DNA from: Hepsetus odoe
Lineage: Eukaryota; Chordata; Actinopteri; Characiformes; Hepsetidae
Direction of reading: 5' to 3'
Assembly (NCBI GenBank): GCA_017165825.1
Contig: CM029382.1
Span: 22,752,941 to 22,816,940, forward strand
DNA length: 64,000 bases
Part shown: positions 24,431 through 36,528 of the stretch, one piece after another
Layout: every line of letters starts with the position of its first letter
How positions within the stretch are numbered: position 1 is the first letter of the stretch
Translations under genes and position numbers: made by a program
Notes under the pieces: model-generated
What the model saw: only the letters and a program-made list of their open reading frames with translations
Told to the model about the DNA's origin: nothing
Database searches by the model: none

Positions 24431-24574
24431 TCACCTTAGTAACTCTGACTATCGCAAAATTAATAATAATCTGAGAAACTTTTGTAAAGACCCATTAAAA
24501 GAGAGAAAGAAGGGTATTTTTAAGGTAAATGTGCAGTAACATTTCATAATGACAAGCAGGCAGGCACAGCCTCA

Positions 24575-24780
24575 ATTCAATTAAATTCAACTCAATTTAT
24601 TCTTGTATAGCGCCTTTCACAACAGAGTTGCCCCAAGGCACTTTACATAGATGGTAGACAGGTTATAGTACTAGAAGTTAAAGCCAGATGACTACGGAGG
24701 AGAGGAACCAAAAACCCCACTGATAAAAGCCCAGAAAGACGGGAAGACATAACACCAAGCAGACAGAAGAGATCCTATAA
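24575..24780 (-). mobile_element. LINE 3' end, antisense
   Basis: Reverse of 'gtaaagtgctttggggcaac' type sequence with an AATTG-rich tail ('tcaattaaattcaactcaat'). Same LINE 3' end as 43546-44336. Confidence 0.65.
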
Positions 24781-25204
24781 GCCAGATCCTGAAGTAACAT
24801 TAGATGCACTTTGAAGTCCTAGCTGGATTTGAGTCTGTTTTCTTTTGGGTTACCATGAATTAAAACAGAGTGGATCAGTTATATATCCTATAAACAGCAA
24901 AGATGTATTAATTATTCTGATGATGCAATAAAGGCATTACGAAAAGGATATAGTGATTTTTATGTATCTATGAACTCTTAATTCAAGTCATTGATCTGAG
25001 GTTTGTTGCATTTCTTTGACTTTGTTTGATTTCTGACATGAACTAGAAAAAGTTCTCAACTTACGCTCACACTTCAGTTCTCAATCACATTTCCAACCAC
25101 AGAGCCTTGATGTCTCAGTGGCAGATCAAGCACAACCCCCCCCCCCAGTGATGCTGTGTAACATCACTGTGACTGATACATTCATACCAGTCCTGAAAGC
25201 TGAA

Positions 25205-25638
25205 GCAGTTTACCATCATCTTGGGTGCCTTGGGGCAACTTTGTTGTAAAAGGCGCTATACAAGAATAAATTGAATTGAATTGAATTCAATCATCTCTGT
25301 AGCCGGACCTGAAATTATTACAGTCTGATGCAGATGAGAGATCCTCCTCAGATCTTTAACCAGAACCCTGCTCTTCTACAGTTGAACCATATTCATCAAT
25401 ACTTTTTTATTTTTTATTGAGTATTTTGTAAATGAAAGAGGAAAGAGGGAAAGGAAAAAGGTGGTAGATCTTTTCATAATTTGGTCAAAGCTATGTGCCC
25501 GGGTGACTGGAAATGTATTTTCCATCACTTTATATGGAGCAACTACCAATCATCTGTTGATCTGAACAACAATCTAAAAGGGAACTACAAGTCTACTAGT
25601 CAATGTTTCTGTAATTGAATATTTACACATTTTGGTCT
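25205..25638 (+). repeat. Unit-flanking inverted repeat next to fragment A'
   Basis: Sequence 'gtagccggacctgaaatt' through 'attttggtct' matches the boundary repeat seen beside copies B, C and D. It is interrupted at 25226-25286 by a LINE tail flanked by 'atcatct' on both sides. Confidence 0.65.
25226..25286 (+). mobile_element. Minimal LINE 3'-tail insertion
   Basis: About 60 bp of LINE 3' end ('gtgccttggggcaactttgt') with a GAATT tail. It is flanked by 7-bp ATCATCT copies, consistent with a severely 5'-truncated target-primed insertion. Confidence 0.6.
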
Positions 25639-25950
25639 CTAATCATTTCTTTTGGAATCATTGCTTTGGCAGTGCATTGTCTGAACCAAATTTCTCTTTC
25701 AGGAGAAGATCAACATCCAAAAAGATGGCGCTGACACGAGGAGCTAAATTTTCATAAAGATGGAGCTCGGCTCATAGAAAGTCCTGAGATAATGTTAGAC
25801 AGTGATTTGTTTGGTGTTCCAGTGTGTCCAATTTAAAATTAAACAGGTTAAGAGGTGAATTTGGATTAAATTTAGATGATGGCGTTGATTGTAAGGGGGA
25901 TATCAGTGACCAAATTATAAAACTAAAGAAAGGAGAAGGGGGGGGGTATT

Positions 25951-26268
25951 TTAGTCATCCACGGTGGAAACGTTGACACAGCAGAAGGTCTTCTTTACAG
26001 CCCGCCATGCTCATCTGAAGAAGGCACAGACCCAGTTCTTCTTTTTGGGATCATGCCTTTGTGTTAGAGGAATTGATTTTACATTGGATATGATATTTTA
26101 CACCTTAATTACCTGAGTTCTCTTAAGTCAGTTCTAATTAAACTAGTGTAGTGACATGCCAACACTCCCCAGCAAGGATGTTCTCCTCAGTAGGTTCTCC
26201 ATTGAGACCGTCTGATGGAGATTCAGCCTCTTTTATGTCTTTAATGCCAGTCATTTCCATTTTGTTAT
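25951..26268 (-). pseudogene. FSIP2-like copy A' (3' fragment: exons 5 and 6)
   Basis: Only the last two coding exons remain on the minus strand: exon 6 at 25951-26056 and exon 5 at 26170-26268. They match copies B and C. The exon 5 donor is changed from 'gtgagt' to 'gggagt'. Homology ends near 26300, a few hundred bases before the promoter of copy A on the other strand, so A' and A form a second, broken inverted pair. Confidence 0.75.
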
Positions 26269-26850
26269 CTGCAGACATGGATATTTTTCCCAAATTTTCA
26301 GCTACTGGATCTGGTGCTGCATCACTGACATTGTATTATTAAAGACCCATAATAACAGAGGGTCTGACAATCAGAATAATTCACACTCATTTAAATAATA
26401 ACAATAACAATAACAATAAGAATGTTCTTGTTTTCTAAAGGCATTACATTTACTGAATGCTTGACTCATGAAAAAGTTATTTTCTGCTAGACTCACCTTA
26501 TGGATGCTCTTCGAGTTCATCTGCAGAGGTTAAAGAGAAGAACTTCTGTTCCTGAATATTACTTCGAGCAAATCCTGAAGTGAACCCGTGTGCTCGGATC
26601 TGTGACATCTTCGTCGACCCCCAATAGCCACACCACTTTTTTGGTGCGTGGACGACGGAGAGGAGCTGGTGTTAACGGCAGTTTACAGTAAAAGAAAAGA
26701 AAAAGACACAGAAACGGGTGTTTTCTGTCTCGCTGTCATATTTAGGGTCCGAGCTGACATGTTAATAAGGGAACAGAACATTTCCTTCAGGATGAATTAA
26801 AGCTCATTTCCCTGAATACTGTATGTTGCTAATGGTGGGGCGCATCTTTG

Positions 26851-26876
26851 TGAAGTCACAACCAAGGTTATAAACA
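26851..26876 (+). promoter_or_regulatory. Decayed promoter of copy A
   Basis: Aligns with the promoter of copy B. The proximal cAMP-response element reads TGAAGTCA here instead of TGACGTCA, and only one is recognisable. A TATA-like TATAAACA lies at 26869-26876. Confidence 0.6.
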
Positions 26877-27425
26877 GAGGCGCGCAGGCGAGCGTTATCA
26901 TTTTCGAGAGGTCATTTTGAGGAACTGACGTTCCTTCTTTCACCTCAGATACAGAAAAAGAACCATCCAGAAGTAAGTACAGTTCCCTGTCCTTCATTCA
27001 TTTAATATCTTTTCTACTTCAAAGAACGTTCTTTTGTAAAAGTGTAAGTGTAAAATTAAAATATAATAACATTGAACTACATCAAAGAACATTCTTCTTA
27101 AACTGTAGAACTTAAACTTTCATTTTGTTTTTTAATATACTTTAATATAATAACTTAATAATAATGTAATATTGTTTTTTAAAGTGTAAACATAATACGT
27201 TCAGGTGAGGAATTTAGGAATATATGTAATATATTTAATTAAATATTTCTCCATAAAACATCTTTTTTAAATGTGTAAGATAAAAACATTGGGTTTATTA
27301 TGTAATGTAATAACTGCACCGTAAAAGAACATACTTTTTAAACGTGTAAAGTTCACACATTCGGTTTAGGAGGTTTGTCCCTCACATGGACGGTGTTTCA
27401 TAAGGTTGTCTTCTCTTCTTTCCAG

Positions 27426-28975
27426 ATGTCCTCTAAGGGCAAAGCGGCGGCATCCCGTCCATCACAGGAACCGCAGGACTCTAATGTGCGTCCTGGTGGT
27501 TGTTTCTCCAGGGCCAGGCTGGGGGAGAACGTAAGTTTATAAATCTTAAACTTGACTTCTTTATTCCACAGTTCTTTCCATCACACTCGAACTGAGCGTT
27601 TGTAGAGAAACATTGAGTGTGTTAAGATGCAGGTATTTAATAGATTGCACTCTTTCTTCTTAAAGCTGATTCGGGACACCCCAGGATTCGACCTGTCCAG
27701 CACCAACATCCGCGTGACTCCTCAGACCTACAACAGTCTTCACGACCCGTATCTGAGGAGTTACTTCAACCGTGCTGGGAGGACATGATTTAAGCCCTGG
27801 TCATATGGACATGCCTCAGGACTCTGAAAGCTCCATACAGTCCAGCAGCAGCTCTTCCTGTAGCTGTATGAATGATGCTATGGTTGAGTCTGTTCACAGC
27901 CACAAGTGTGTTGTGAGGGAGATCTTTTCTAAAACTTGGGGTGAGGATGGAGCAAGAACTAAAAGAGTGGAATATTCACCAGACATGCTCAGTGAATCTC
28001 TAGCTCGTCTGCTCCACCCCACCTCTGCGGATGATAAGACATCTGTGGAATCTGACCGAGAGGTGTCTCCACTGGAGTCAAACACAAAGGATCAGCAGGC
28101 CATTGCTGCCCAGAAAGTCAGGTACAAATGGTTCATCATTAGTGAAGACAAGCAGCAGTACACCTATGCGAGGCTCCAAAAAGGACTTGCCAAAACTCAA
28201 AGAGATGTGGCGTTTTCATCCAAGGAGCTTCCCAGAGAAAGCACTTCTACCAAGAGTGAGCCTGCACAACATAAATGCAGGAAACATTAACAAGCATGAT
28301 GGAAGAAAAGTTTGATTCAGCTGCAACATTCTCTGACAGTCATGAACAACAAGCTTTCGGTTCTGCCGGACAAAGATGGTTTTGACGATAAATTGTTCCC
28401 GTAAAAAGGATCCAGAGGAGCTAGCCCTTCAGTCATGTAAAGGTAATTATTTTTTTTTTTGGTTCAAGAGAAATTTGTGGGAAAAAAGAACCATTTAGAC
28501 CATGTTTTTAGCTGGTTGTTGCAGCACAATACTTTTGTTTTTCTGAGAGTGTAGCCTTTTATAAGAGTGGTCTCTCTCTTTTTCAGTCATTTTGGAACAT
28601 TTGTATTTGTTTTATGTCTTAAGTTACTGTTGATATTTCGTTTTTGTGAAAAAAAAAATCCTCTTCTGCAAATAATGAGATGGAAGTGACTGGCATTAAA
28701 GACTTTAACGAGGCTGAATCTCCTTCAGATGGTCTCAGTGGAGAACCTGGTCACTACACCATTCATTTATCTAGAACAGACTTTAGAGAGCTCAGGTAAT
28801 TAAGGTGTAAAATATTATATCTCATGTAAAACATACCTTCTTCTTTCCTCTCACACAAGGGCACCATCCCCAAAAGAGAAACTGGGTCCATGCCTTCTTC
28901 AGATGAGCGTGGAAGGCTGTAAAGAAGATCTGCTGCTGCAGCAGCTGTGTCAGTGTTTCCACCGTGGACGACTGA
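27426..28975 (+). pseudogene. FSIP2-like copy A (broken)
   Basis: Exon 1 (27426-27530) is intact and starts MSSKGKAAASRPSQ. Exon 2 starts at 27666 and encodes the diagnostic 'YNSLHDPYLRSYFNRAGR', then jumps at 27781-27783 straight into what is mid-exon 4 in copy B ('ggacatgattta'). This removes about 830 bp including exon 3 and gives an immediate stop in the exon 2 frame. Exon 4 has a further deletion near 28275. The exon 5 acceptor is changed (CAG to CAA near 28675) and the exon 5 donor is deleted. The 172-codon reading frame at 27775-28290 is a leftover of exon 4. Clearly a pseudogene. Confidence 0.85.
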
Positions 28976-29040
28976 AATTTCTCCTTGGCTCCCCTTTTTT
29001 ACCCCCCCCCCCTTACTAAGTTTTATAATTTGGTCACTGC

Positions 29041-29640
29041 TCAGAGCAGCCAAGCGAGCTCATGCACAGAGAATCCATGGCCACTTCAAAAACACCAGTG
29101 AGACACGGCATATATAAAAAATCCCTTTACTTTTGTCTCTATCCTACAGTGTCTTACACTACTGAGTTCACCGAGTTAATTGAACTGAATCTAACCCCAG
29201 ATTTGCTCCTGCAAATAGTCATGTTTTTCAGTTAAAAATTCGATGGGACAGGAAGCGACCTTGAGACATTGGTAGCACATAAGACAGGAATCCATTGACG
29301 AAAAGGCTTTTGTCTCTATATGGCGAAGTGGTCAAAGTGGGGAAATGGAGGTGTTAATCATGGCAGCGTTGAATATTATTGGTGGAAAACTATCAATGGA
29401 TTTATGCAAATTTTAAAGGAGGACAAAGGTGTATGAAGTGTATTTGAAGTCTGAGGCTGGGATGAGCTTTTGGAGCTGCTCCCACTGGACCACGCCTGCT
29501 GAAACTCTTCATTTAAGTGGTTTTGGTGCATCTCTTCAACTTCGTTTAATTTCTGGCTTAGAAAAAGTCTCTGACTTAGGCTTTATAAAGGCCTTATAAA
29601 AGTTTAAAGTGATTTCTGTATACTTTTTTCTATAACAAGC
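29041..29640. other. Unassigned sequence between copy A and retrovirus
   Basis: Similarity to the gene unit stops at about 29040. I recognise no gene here; it may include the retroviral 5' leader or an eroded LTR. Confidence 0.4.
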
Positions 29641-29938
29641 AGAACTATAGCAAAAAGAAAGCAAGAGGAACATTGTCATAAACACATTAGAAGGGTGGGG
29701 GGTTTATGAAGCAGTGAACAAGAAAACTGGCCCAACGCCCAGAAATTCCTCTGATAAAGGTTGACTGAGGGCCCAGAAAATTTTGCTGAGGTGTGGATCC
29801 TAAAAAAAAAAAAAAAAAGAGGATTAAAAGAGAAAAGATGACTAAAAAAAATCTACCCCTGAGGGACAGAGTAAGGTAAACTTACCTGTTGAGAAGATAT
29901 GTGAAAAGAACCCCTTAGTAAAGGATAAAATCCTGAAG

Positions 29939-31803
29939 ATGAGTCAAAAGTGGGCCATACGTAGCAAGGATTTAAACACTAAATGGCCAGCAGAAGGTAT
30001 ATATGATGTAGCACTTTGTGAAGCCCTGGAGATTCTCATCCTGAAACACAAACCAAAGGACAAATCCAGTAAACAACAAACAAAGCGACAGGATGAGTTA
30101 GAAATTTTAAAACTGTTCAAGAAAAAAAGAGGAGAGGATTTCCAACAAGCCAAAAAAGGAAGACAGGAGATTACAGAGAGAAAAGAAGGAACAGAGAAAA
30201 AGTTGAAGATGTATGATACTCCTCCACCTTATGTAGGACAGTATCCTGTCATTGAAGGGAAGTTTGATATTTCTGGATAAGTGACTGTAACAGATGAGAT
30301 GGAAGATGAGAAGAAAATCTCAGAGGATGCTGAGAGAACACCCTCCACAAAGGGGAGGAGACCTTCTGCACAGGGAAAGCGAGAAGTGAGACAATTTATC
30401 CAGATCTTAATAAATTACAGCAGGAGTGGAGAAGTGCAGTACTAGAGAGTGAAGAGGCAGCAAGGAGAGAAAGGGAGTCAGAGGCACGGTCAGTGAAAGG
30501 TGATGAGGGAAGAATTGAGCAGACAGAGTGGGAAGACAGTGATGATGAAGGTGTGTTGGACTGTTACAGGAAGTACAGAAAACAGGTGAGAAAAGAGAGA
30601 GAATTAAGGAGAGAGTTAGAAGATATGGAAAGGATGTTACAGGAAGAGGAAAGGAAAGTGAGGACTGAGATGAGTAAGGGAGGTAGAAAAGAGAGAGGAG
30701 TAGGATGGAGTGCACCAAGGGGGAGGTCCAAGAGCTGGATGACACAAAGCTTTGATGATTCTATCTAAAGAATAAGCAAATCAGTTACTAATTTGGATGA
30801 AATTGTGCGTGTTGCAATGGAGAGAAAAAGTCCAAGGAGACAGAGTAGAAGGGATGAAGGTGAAATATCTGAAAGTGAAGAGGACACTGAGATTCAGACA
30901 GAACCAAGTATGAAATTAAGATCTGGAGGAAAATACGGAATGGTACAGGCACCTATATTGATTAAGGGAAGACATGCTCATTACATACCATGGCAGACCC
31001 AGCATCTGGAGGGGTTGGTCAGTGGCTTGCCTGATCTGCATGAAGGGGCCCAGAAGTGGATACTGGATACACTTGGGCGTCTCTTAGCCATCGAAGATGT
31101 AAAAGTCTTATTTGCCAAAATAATTGGTCAAAAGGCAATGGAAGAAATCATGACAAAAGCAGGCATGGAGCATCACGCTGTGGATGCAACCAGTGATGGT
31201 ATGGAATTCAATCCATATCGTAACAGACTGTGGAACGCAATGAGGGAAGTTTATCAAAGAAAATTAGACCTGAAGACTCTGAAAGGGAACCAATAGGAGA
31301 GACTGAAAACCTCTCTGCTTGTGCTCATCACATGAAAAAGATGTGAAGAGCAGAGGCAGGAAGTGACCCAGATCAAGACAGTCATGAAAGTGGTCTTTCA
31401 GACATTGGTCCTGGATGGCCTTCCAGAAAAAGTCAAAAGCAAACTGGAAGATGTAGTAGGACTGACTGAAAAGACTTTTGATGAATTTGTGGCTCATGTG
31501 ACACATGCTGTGGATAAACACAGACAAAATGAAATGAAAACCAAAAAACAAGAAAGAGAAGTGCTGAGAAAGGTGGCACAGCTCCAACTGGGAGAACTGA
31601 CAGGAAAAGCTAAGAAAAAGGGGGAAAAGACTCAAGCTGCAGTTGTGGAAGAAAAGACTTTGCAGGCATCTCTAATGCCAGTGACTCCAAATCCTGCATC
31701 ACCTGTGAGTCAGCAACTGGAAGGAGCGAACGGTGAACGGCAAAACTACACCCATGATGATAGATACAGGAGCTTGGAACCTAAATTCAAATCATGCCAT
31801 TAA
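29939..31803 (+). pseudogene. Retroviral gag remnant
   Basis: Frames at 29939-30280, 30493-30768, 30793-31296 and 31363-31803 together resemble a gag precursor. The first ends soon after a PPPY late-domain motif (30221-30232), the budding motif that recruits NEDD4-type ubiquitin ligases. The third has a capsid-like stretch with 'PWQTQHLEGLVSGLPDLHEG'. The middle is highly charged Glu/Arg. Several stops separate the frames. A zinc-knuckle nucleocapsid is not evident and seems deleted. Confidence 0.65.
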
Positions 31804-31984
31804 CCTCTCCAGGTCAGGAAAGTTCGGATTCTCAGGACAAGTGCAGCTAATACCAGTGACTGCTCCAGTTCAAGTAACAGTACAAGGAAAAACAATCCAT
31901 TTACTTATTTTAGTTTCAGAGCAAACTCCAGTAAATTTATTAGGGAGAAACGCTTTGTGCCAGTTGGGATTCCAGATTTGGTGA
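31733..31984 (+). pseudogene. Retroviral protease remnant
   Basis: Aspartic protease signature 'PMMIDTGAW' near the start and the partner 'NLLGRNALCQLGF' near the end. The frame overlaps the preceding gag frame, and a stop follows at 31982. Confidence 0.75.
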
Positions 31985-32372
31985 ACACCAGATGGAGTTT
32001 ATGTGGATGAAATGGCAGTTAGTGCTCAGATGAATGTGACATTAGGAATGGAAGCTAATGTGTACTGGTTGGGAGAAATAGAAAAACCAGTTCAGGAAAT
32101 AATGAGTCTATGGGGAAAGTTTATTTCAGCACAGATACCAAAAGCAAGAGAGCACAGATTAGAATATCACTGTACTATGATTTATGATAAGAGCCAGGAT
32201 GAGACGTTGGAGGAAGAATGGCTTAGAAAGACTGCAGGAACAAAAGTTAACCTTAAAGCTAGAAGTGTGGTTATAGGGACAGAAGGAGCAGCGCTTCAAG
32301 TGGAGGATAATGAGTTCATCAATGAGTGGTATGATGTTGAAGAAGCAAGAACACATGTGACACTACTAATAA

Positions 32373-34240
32373 ATGAATGATTTGAGTCAAAGGAGTTGGG
32401 AACCATTGGTTAAAAGAGCAGAAGAACTGAAGTGGAAGAAGACACAAAATCCATTGATACTGTGTGCTGAAGATAATTCAATGATCAAAGTGTTGTGTGA
32501 ATTGGAAATGGCAGCAACACCACAGGCAGTAGCAATCCCAAGATTTGAAAATGATGATGTCTGGGAGCGAATGAATGCACAACTGAAAGAAGAAGATTCC
32601 CTGAAGAAACAAATGATTAAGCATGTTCCTGAAGAACTGTGGTCTCGACATGAGACAGATGTGGGACTGGTAAAATCCGCTTCCCCAGTTCAGATCAAAT
32701 TAAAACCTAGAGCACAACTACCTAGGAGAGCTCAGTATCCATTAAAACCAGAAGAACAGGGAATGGAGAGACCTATAATAGGGCTGGTAGAAGCAGGAGT
32801 ACTGATAGAGATGAGAAGCCCATGTAACACTCCTATACTCCCAGTACAAAAGGCAGATAAAACTAAGTGGTGATTGGTGTATGATCTAAGAGCAGTAAAT
32901 GCAGCGGTAGAAGACTGGCAAGCGGAAGTGCCCAATCCACACACACTATTTATGAACATTCCATCAGATGCCAAGTATTTTACAGTAATAGATTTGTGTT
33001 CTGCATTTTTTAGCATTCCAATAGCGGAAGAGTCGAGGTATCTATTTGCATTTACATACAGGGGGAAGCAGGACAGCTATACAAGGTTACCACAGGGATT
33101 CAAACATTCCCCTCATATATTTAATCAAGTTCTGAGACAGGATCTGGAGGAACTGGATTTAAACAGCACAATGCTACAGTATGTTGATGATTTAATCTTG
33201 TGTTCCCCGACAGTAGAACAATGTCATGAAGACTCTGTTAAAGTTCTCAGAAAATTAGCTGAAGGGGGACATAAGGTGTCACAAGCAAAGTTACAATAAT
33301 GCCAACCACAGGTAGAGTACCTGGGACAGCTGGTAGCACATGGAAGAAAAGCAATAGCTCCTTCACTGCTCGAGGGAATCAGTAAAGCACCACAACCACT
33401 GATGGTGGGACAGATTATGTAATTCCTAGGAATGACAGGGTTTAGTGCAGAATGGATTGAAGATTATGCAATAAAAACTGCACCCTTGACGGAACTGATA
33501 GCAGAAGTAGGATCAAAGACTTTAAGTGCTCCATTAAAATGGACATCTGATGCTTATGTGGCATTTGAAACTCTGAAGCAGGAAATGCAAACAGCACCAG
33601 TGTTAGCTACACCAGATTATTCTAAACCTTTTTGTTTGTTTGTTGCTAATCGCTGTGATGGATTTGTGTCTGCAGTGTTGATGCAGGAGACATGTAGTGG
33701 AATAAAGAAACAGCCAATAGCTTATTACAGCACTAAACTGGATGGAGTGGCTCAGGGATGGCCACCTGTTATCAGGGTTTAGCAGCAGTACATTATACCT
33801 ATGAAAAGGCTTCAGTTCTGACGATGGGGTTTCCAGTAAAATTATAGAGCTGATCAAGAATAGCAGATTTGTTTTAACACAAGCAAGGAGTTTGCAGTAC
33901 TCGTATTTGCTTATGTTTCCAGATGTGACTCTTAGGAGATGTAATACAGTTAATCCAGCAGAATTATTACCTTTCCAGTTTGAAGGAAAACCACATGATT
34001 GCATAGCTAGTTCATTGGCGTTCTCTAAGTTATTTCCTGATTTAGAGTCTACACCAATTCCGGAAGCAGAATTGACTTATTTTGTTGATGGATCCTGTTT
34101 TAGGGATCATTTGGGGAACCATGCAGGATATGTGGTGCTGAGAAAAGGAAATTGAGATGTTTTTGAGGTAGAAAGGCCTGAAATCTGTCCTCAGCCTTGT
34201 TCTGCCCAAATAGCAGAGCTGAAAGCAGTAACCAAGACAA
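32373..34240 (+). pseudogene. Retroviral reverse transcriptase / RNase H remnant
   Basis: RT blocks in order: 'GLVEAGVLIEMRSPCNTPIL', then a stop at 32871, 'VYDLRAVNAAVEDWQAEVPN', 'YTRLPQGFKHSP', catalytic 'QYVDDLIL' near 33180, stops at 33297 and 33419, then the connection domain. RNase H begins with 'TYFVDGSCF' near 34075 and has 'AQIAELKAVT' near 34210. Multiple stops make it inactive. Confidence 0.8.
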
Positions 34241-34254
34241 CCCAGGACTGGACA

Positions 34255-34600
34255 TGCAGCTGGGTTGCCTGGGTGGTGAGGAAAGGATGAATTCTTCTGA
34301 TGTTGAAAGAAGGTGTCTGCACAACCTAGAAAGAATAAAGATATGAAAAGAGAAAGAGAGCTCATCATTGAATGCAACACAGAGATTCCTTATAGTTCTG
34401 GGATAAGAAGTGATTTGCCAAAGGAGATGTGAAGATCTAGCCGTGGTGATTGATGCTCTCCTCTGCTCTTTCTTTCCTCTTATATTTATATTAAAAAAAA
34501 ATTTAGACTTGTTACTAACATCAAAGCACTGTTGTAAGTTGCTCTCGATAAGCGCGTCTGCTAAATGCTGTAAATGAAATGTGTTCACGTTACTGTATAC
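34255..34600 (+). repeat. Dispersed repeat also found at the window's right end
   Basis: 'gggttgcctgggtggtgagg' and the next 50 bp recur at 63935-64000. The far end, 'gcgtctgctaaatgctgtaa', is a typical fish SINE/LINE 3' terminus. Confidence 0.6.
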
Positions 34601-34624
34601 AGCTTTGTCATGTTTCATTGTTTA

Positions 34625-34830
34625 CATTTACATTATTTAGCAGACGCTCAAATCCAGAGCGACCTTTATGTCCTGATTACAAGGACTGTCCCTGATGCAA
34701 TTCAGGGTTAAAGGTCTTGCTCAGGAACCCAGTAGTTATAGTGCTAGAGGTGGGATTTGAATCTACAACCTCTTGATCCATAGGTCCATATCCTACCAAT
34801 AGACAACCACCACCCTCTTGTTTCTTTCAG
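34625..34830 (-). repeat. tRNA-headed SINE, antisense
   Basis: Starts 'tttagcagacgctcaaatcc' (reverse of the usual 3' end) and ends in a reverse B box 'gggatttgaatctacaacc'. It lies back to back with the previous repeat. Confidence 0.6.
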
Positions 34831-35329
34831 AAAAGCTAGGTGCCATATTGGTCGTAAAGCTTTTCTTCTGGTTTTGAGTTGGTTAGGGAGAGAGGGTAGA
34901 TCCCTGTTATTGTTATTTCTTTTGTTTGGTAGGTTTGGTCGTTTTACTTGGTGCAGTGAGTTTGGGTTTTGTTTGTTGTTTTCGCATTTGCCTCCCTGGA
35001 GAGATGGCACTTTTTTGTTTACTGGTAACGATGTACTTTCTGTATATTCTGAAAAAACTGTACACCTTCTGTCCAAACTGTGTTTTCCCCAGGGCTTTAT
35101 TTTGTTTCCGTCCCTCTCTCTCCACAGCCATTCATTTTTTTTGTTCAGGTCAACCTAGACTGGCCTGTAACCCATTTAATGTTAAATAAGTGCCAGACTA
35201 GACAAAGAGCTCAGCAACCTTATTTCTAACGCCTATTTGATATATCTGACACTTGTTTCTATAAAAGTAGAGTTAGTAGAATATACCTGAGTAAGTTTTA
35301 TGCTGACATAAACCTTTACTAAAGTGTAA
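34831..35329. other. Unassigned sequence left of the palindrome
   Basis: T-rich stretch with no supported gene. Homology to the right arm begins at about 35330. Confidence 0.45.
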
Positions 35330-35660
35330 TGCCTTTAGTAAATTTGACCCTGCGTGAAATCAGGCTGAATTGTCTACTTTGGTGGAAAAATGTTTTCCGA
35401 TGCTGTTTTGATATATCTGACACCTTTGTCTATTAAAGTAGAGTTAGTGCAATATATTTCAATAGGTTTGTTTCTTGGTAAAGTGTAGAAGATGTATAGA
35501 AACCAGTAATTAAATTTATTTTCTTCCTGTTTTATTTTCCATTTAAAAAATCTTTAATTTCGTTAATTTAATCTATTATATTATTTATTAATGAATTTGA
35601 TAATGTTGATATCATTGTGATACACCATAGCAATCTGTATCAATCCTGCATGTAAATGTA

Positions 35661-35835
35661 CTGAAATGTAACAATCCAATGAGGAAATTGGACTTTTATT
35701 TTGATACACCCGGAAGTCTCCCCCGCAATCTTGGCAATTTCACATTGCTTGAAGTTTTGCTACAAACCACAAAACAGCACATCAATAAAGTCATTATTAT
35801 ATAAAATTAACCTGCGATGAACATGTCGACCCCAA
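35661..35835 (+). repeat. Segment present only in the left arm
   Basis: About 175 bp ('gaggaaattggactttta' onward) interrupts sequence that is continuous in the right arm near 58055. Either an insertion here or a deletion there; no target duplication is obvious. Confidence 0.65.
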
Positions 35836-36175
35836 AATATACTTTCAACAGGATCAGCTAATCTCTGAATAAAACTAGCACAGCAACATTAGCCCCTACA
35901 AGCACATAACTGAAATATCTCATTCTGACAGTGTCTGTTTGGACATATGAGTCACTAAGTGGCACTATTCATGAATCCAGGAGCTGATGAGGAAGATTAC
36001 TGCAGTGTCATTTTGATTCTGGTTCAGTCTGGAGCAGTGCTTCCCCACAGCAGGGGGTTCAGGCTGCTCCTCTTCTGAAGCTACACTCATGGCCACTTTA
36101 TTGGAAACACCTACCAAGCAGGTTCACTTTGTAAGCAGTGACACTGCCCGGGTAACATGGAGTGTTACTGAAACA

Positions 36176-36513
36176 CTTTAACATCATCTTTGTAGCCGGA
36201 CCTGAATAACTGATCCTCGACACATCTTTAACCAGAACCCTGTTCTCGTGTTAAATAAAGTAGAACCTTCATCGAAACGTTTTATTTGTTTATTGACTAT
36301 TTTTATATGAAAGGGAAGAGAGGGAAAGGAAAGAGGTGGTAGATTATTTCATAATTTGGTCAAAGATATGTGGGCGCGTGGCTGGAAATGTCTTTTTTTT
36401 TTGTTTTAGATGGAGCAACTACCAATCATCTGTTGATCTGAACAACAATCTAAAAAGGGGAACTTTACTCCAAGTCAGTTTGTCTGTAATTGAATATTTA
36501 CACGTTTTGGTCT
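36176..36513 (+). repeat. Boundary inverted repeat, 5' side of gene B
   Basis: 'catcatctttgtagccggac' through 'cacgttttggtct'. The reverse complement of the same ~340-bp sequence, noticeably diverged, occurs beyond the 3' end of the gene at 40108-40462. The gene unit is therefore bounded by inverted repeats. Confidence 0.75.
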
Positions 36514-36528
36514 CCTGCTCGCGCTCTA

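Larger units (their letters stand above)
29640..34260 (+). mobile_element. Endogenous retrovirus, gag-pol remnant
   Basis: A gag-protease-reverse transcriptase-RNase H order can be followed over about 4.3 kb, in many short frames broken by stops and frameshifts. The RT sequence style (TRLPQGF, LQYVDDL) resembles class I (gamma/epsilon-like) retroviruses. No integrase or envelope follows; at 34255 the sequence passes into an unrelated dispersed repeat. No paired LTRs were identified. Related pieces occur at 41780-43079, 50837-52170 and 60115-61555. Old and inactive. Confidence 0.8.

Noticed and set aside
29740..29765. Possible retroviral primer-binding site 'tggcccaacgcccagaa'
   Set aside because: Loosely like a lysine-tRNA primer site, but no LTR end could be placed next to it.
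30407..30745. 112-codon minus-strand frame opposite gag
   Set aside because: Ser/Leu-rich shadow of the purine-rich gag coding strand.
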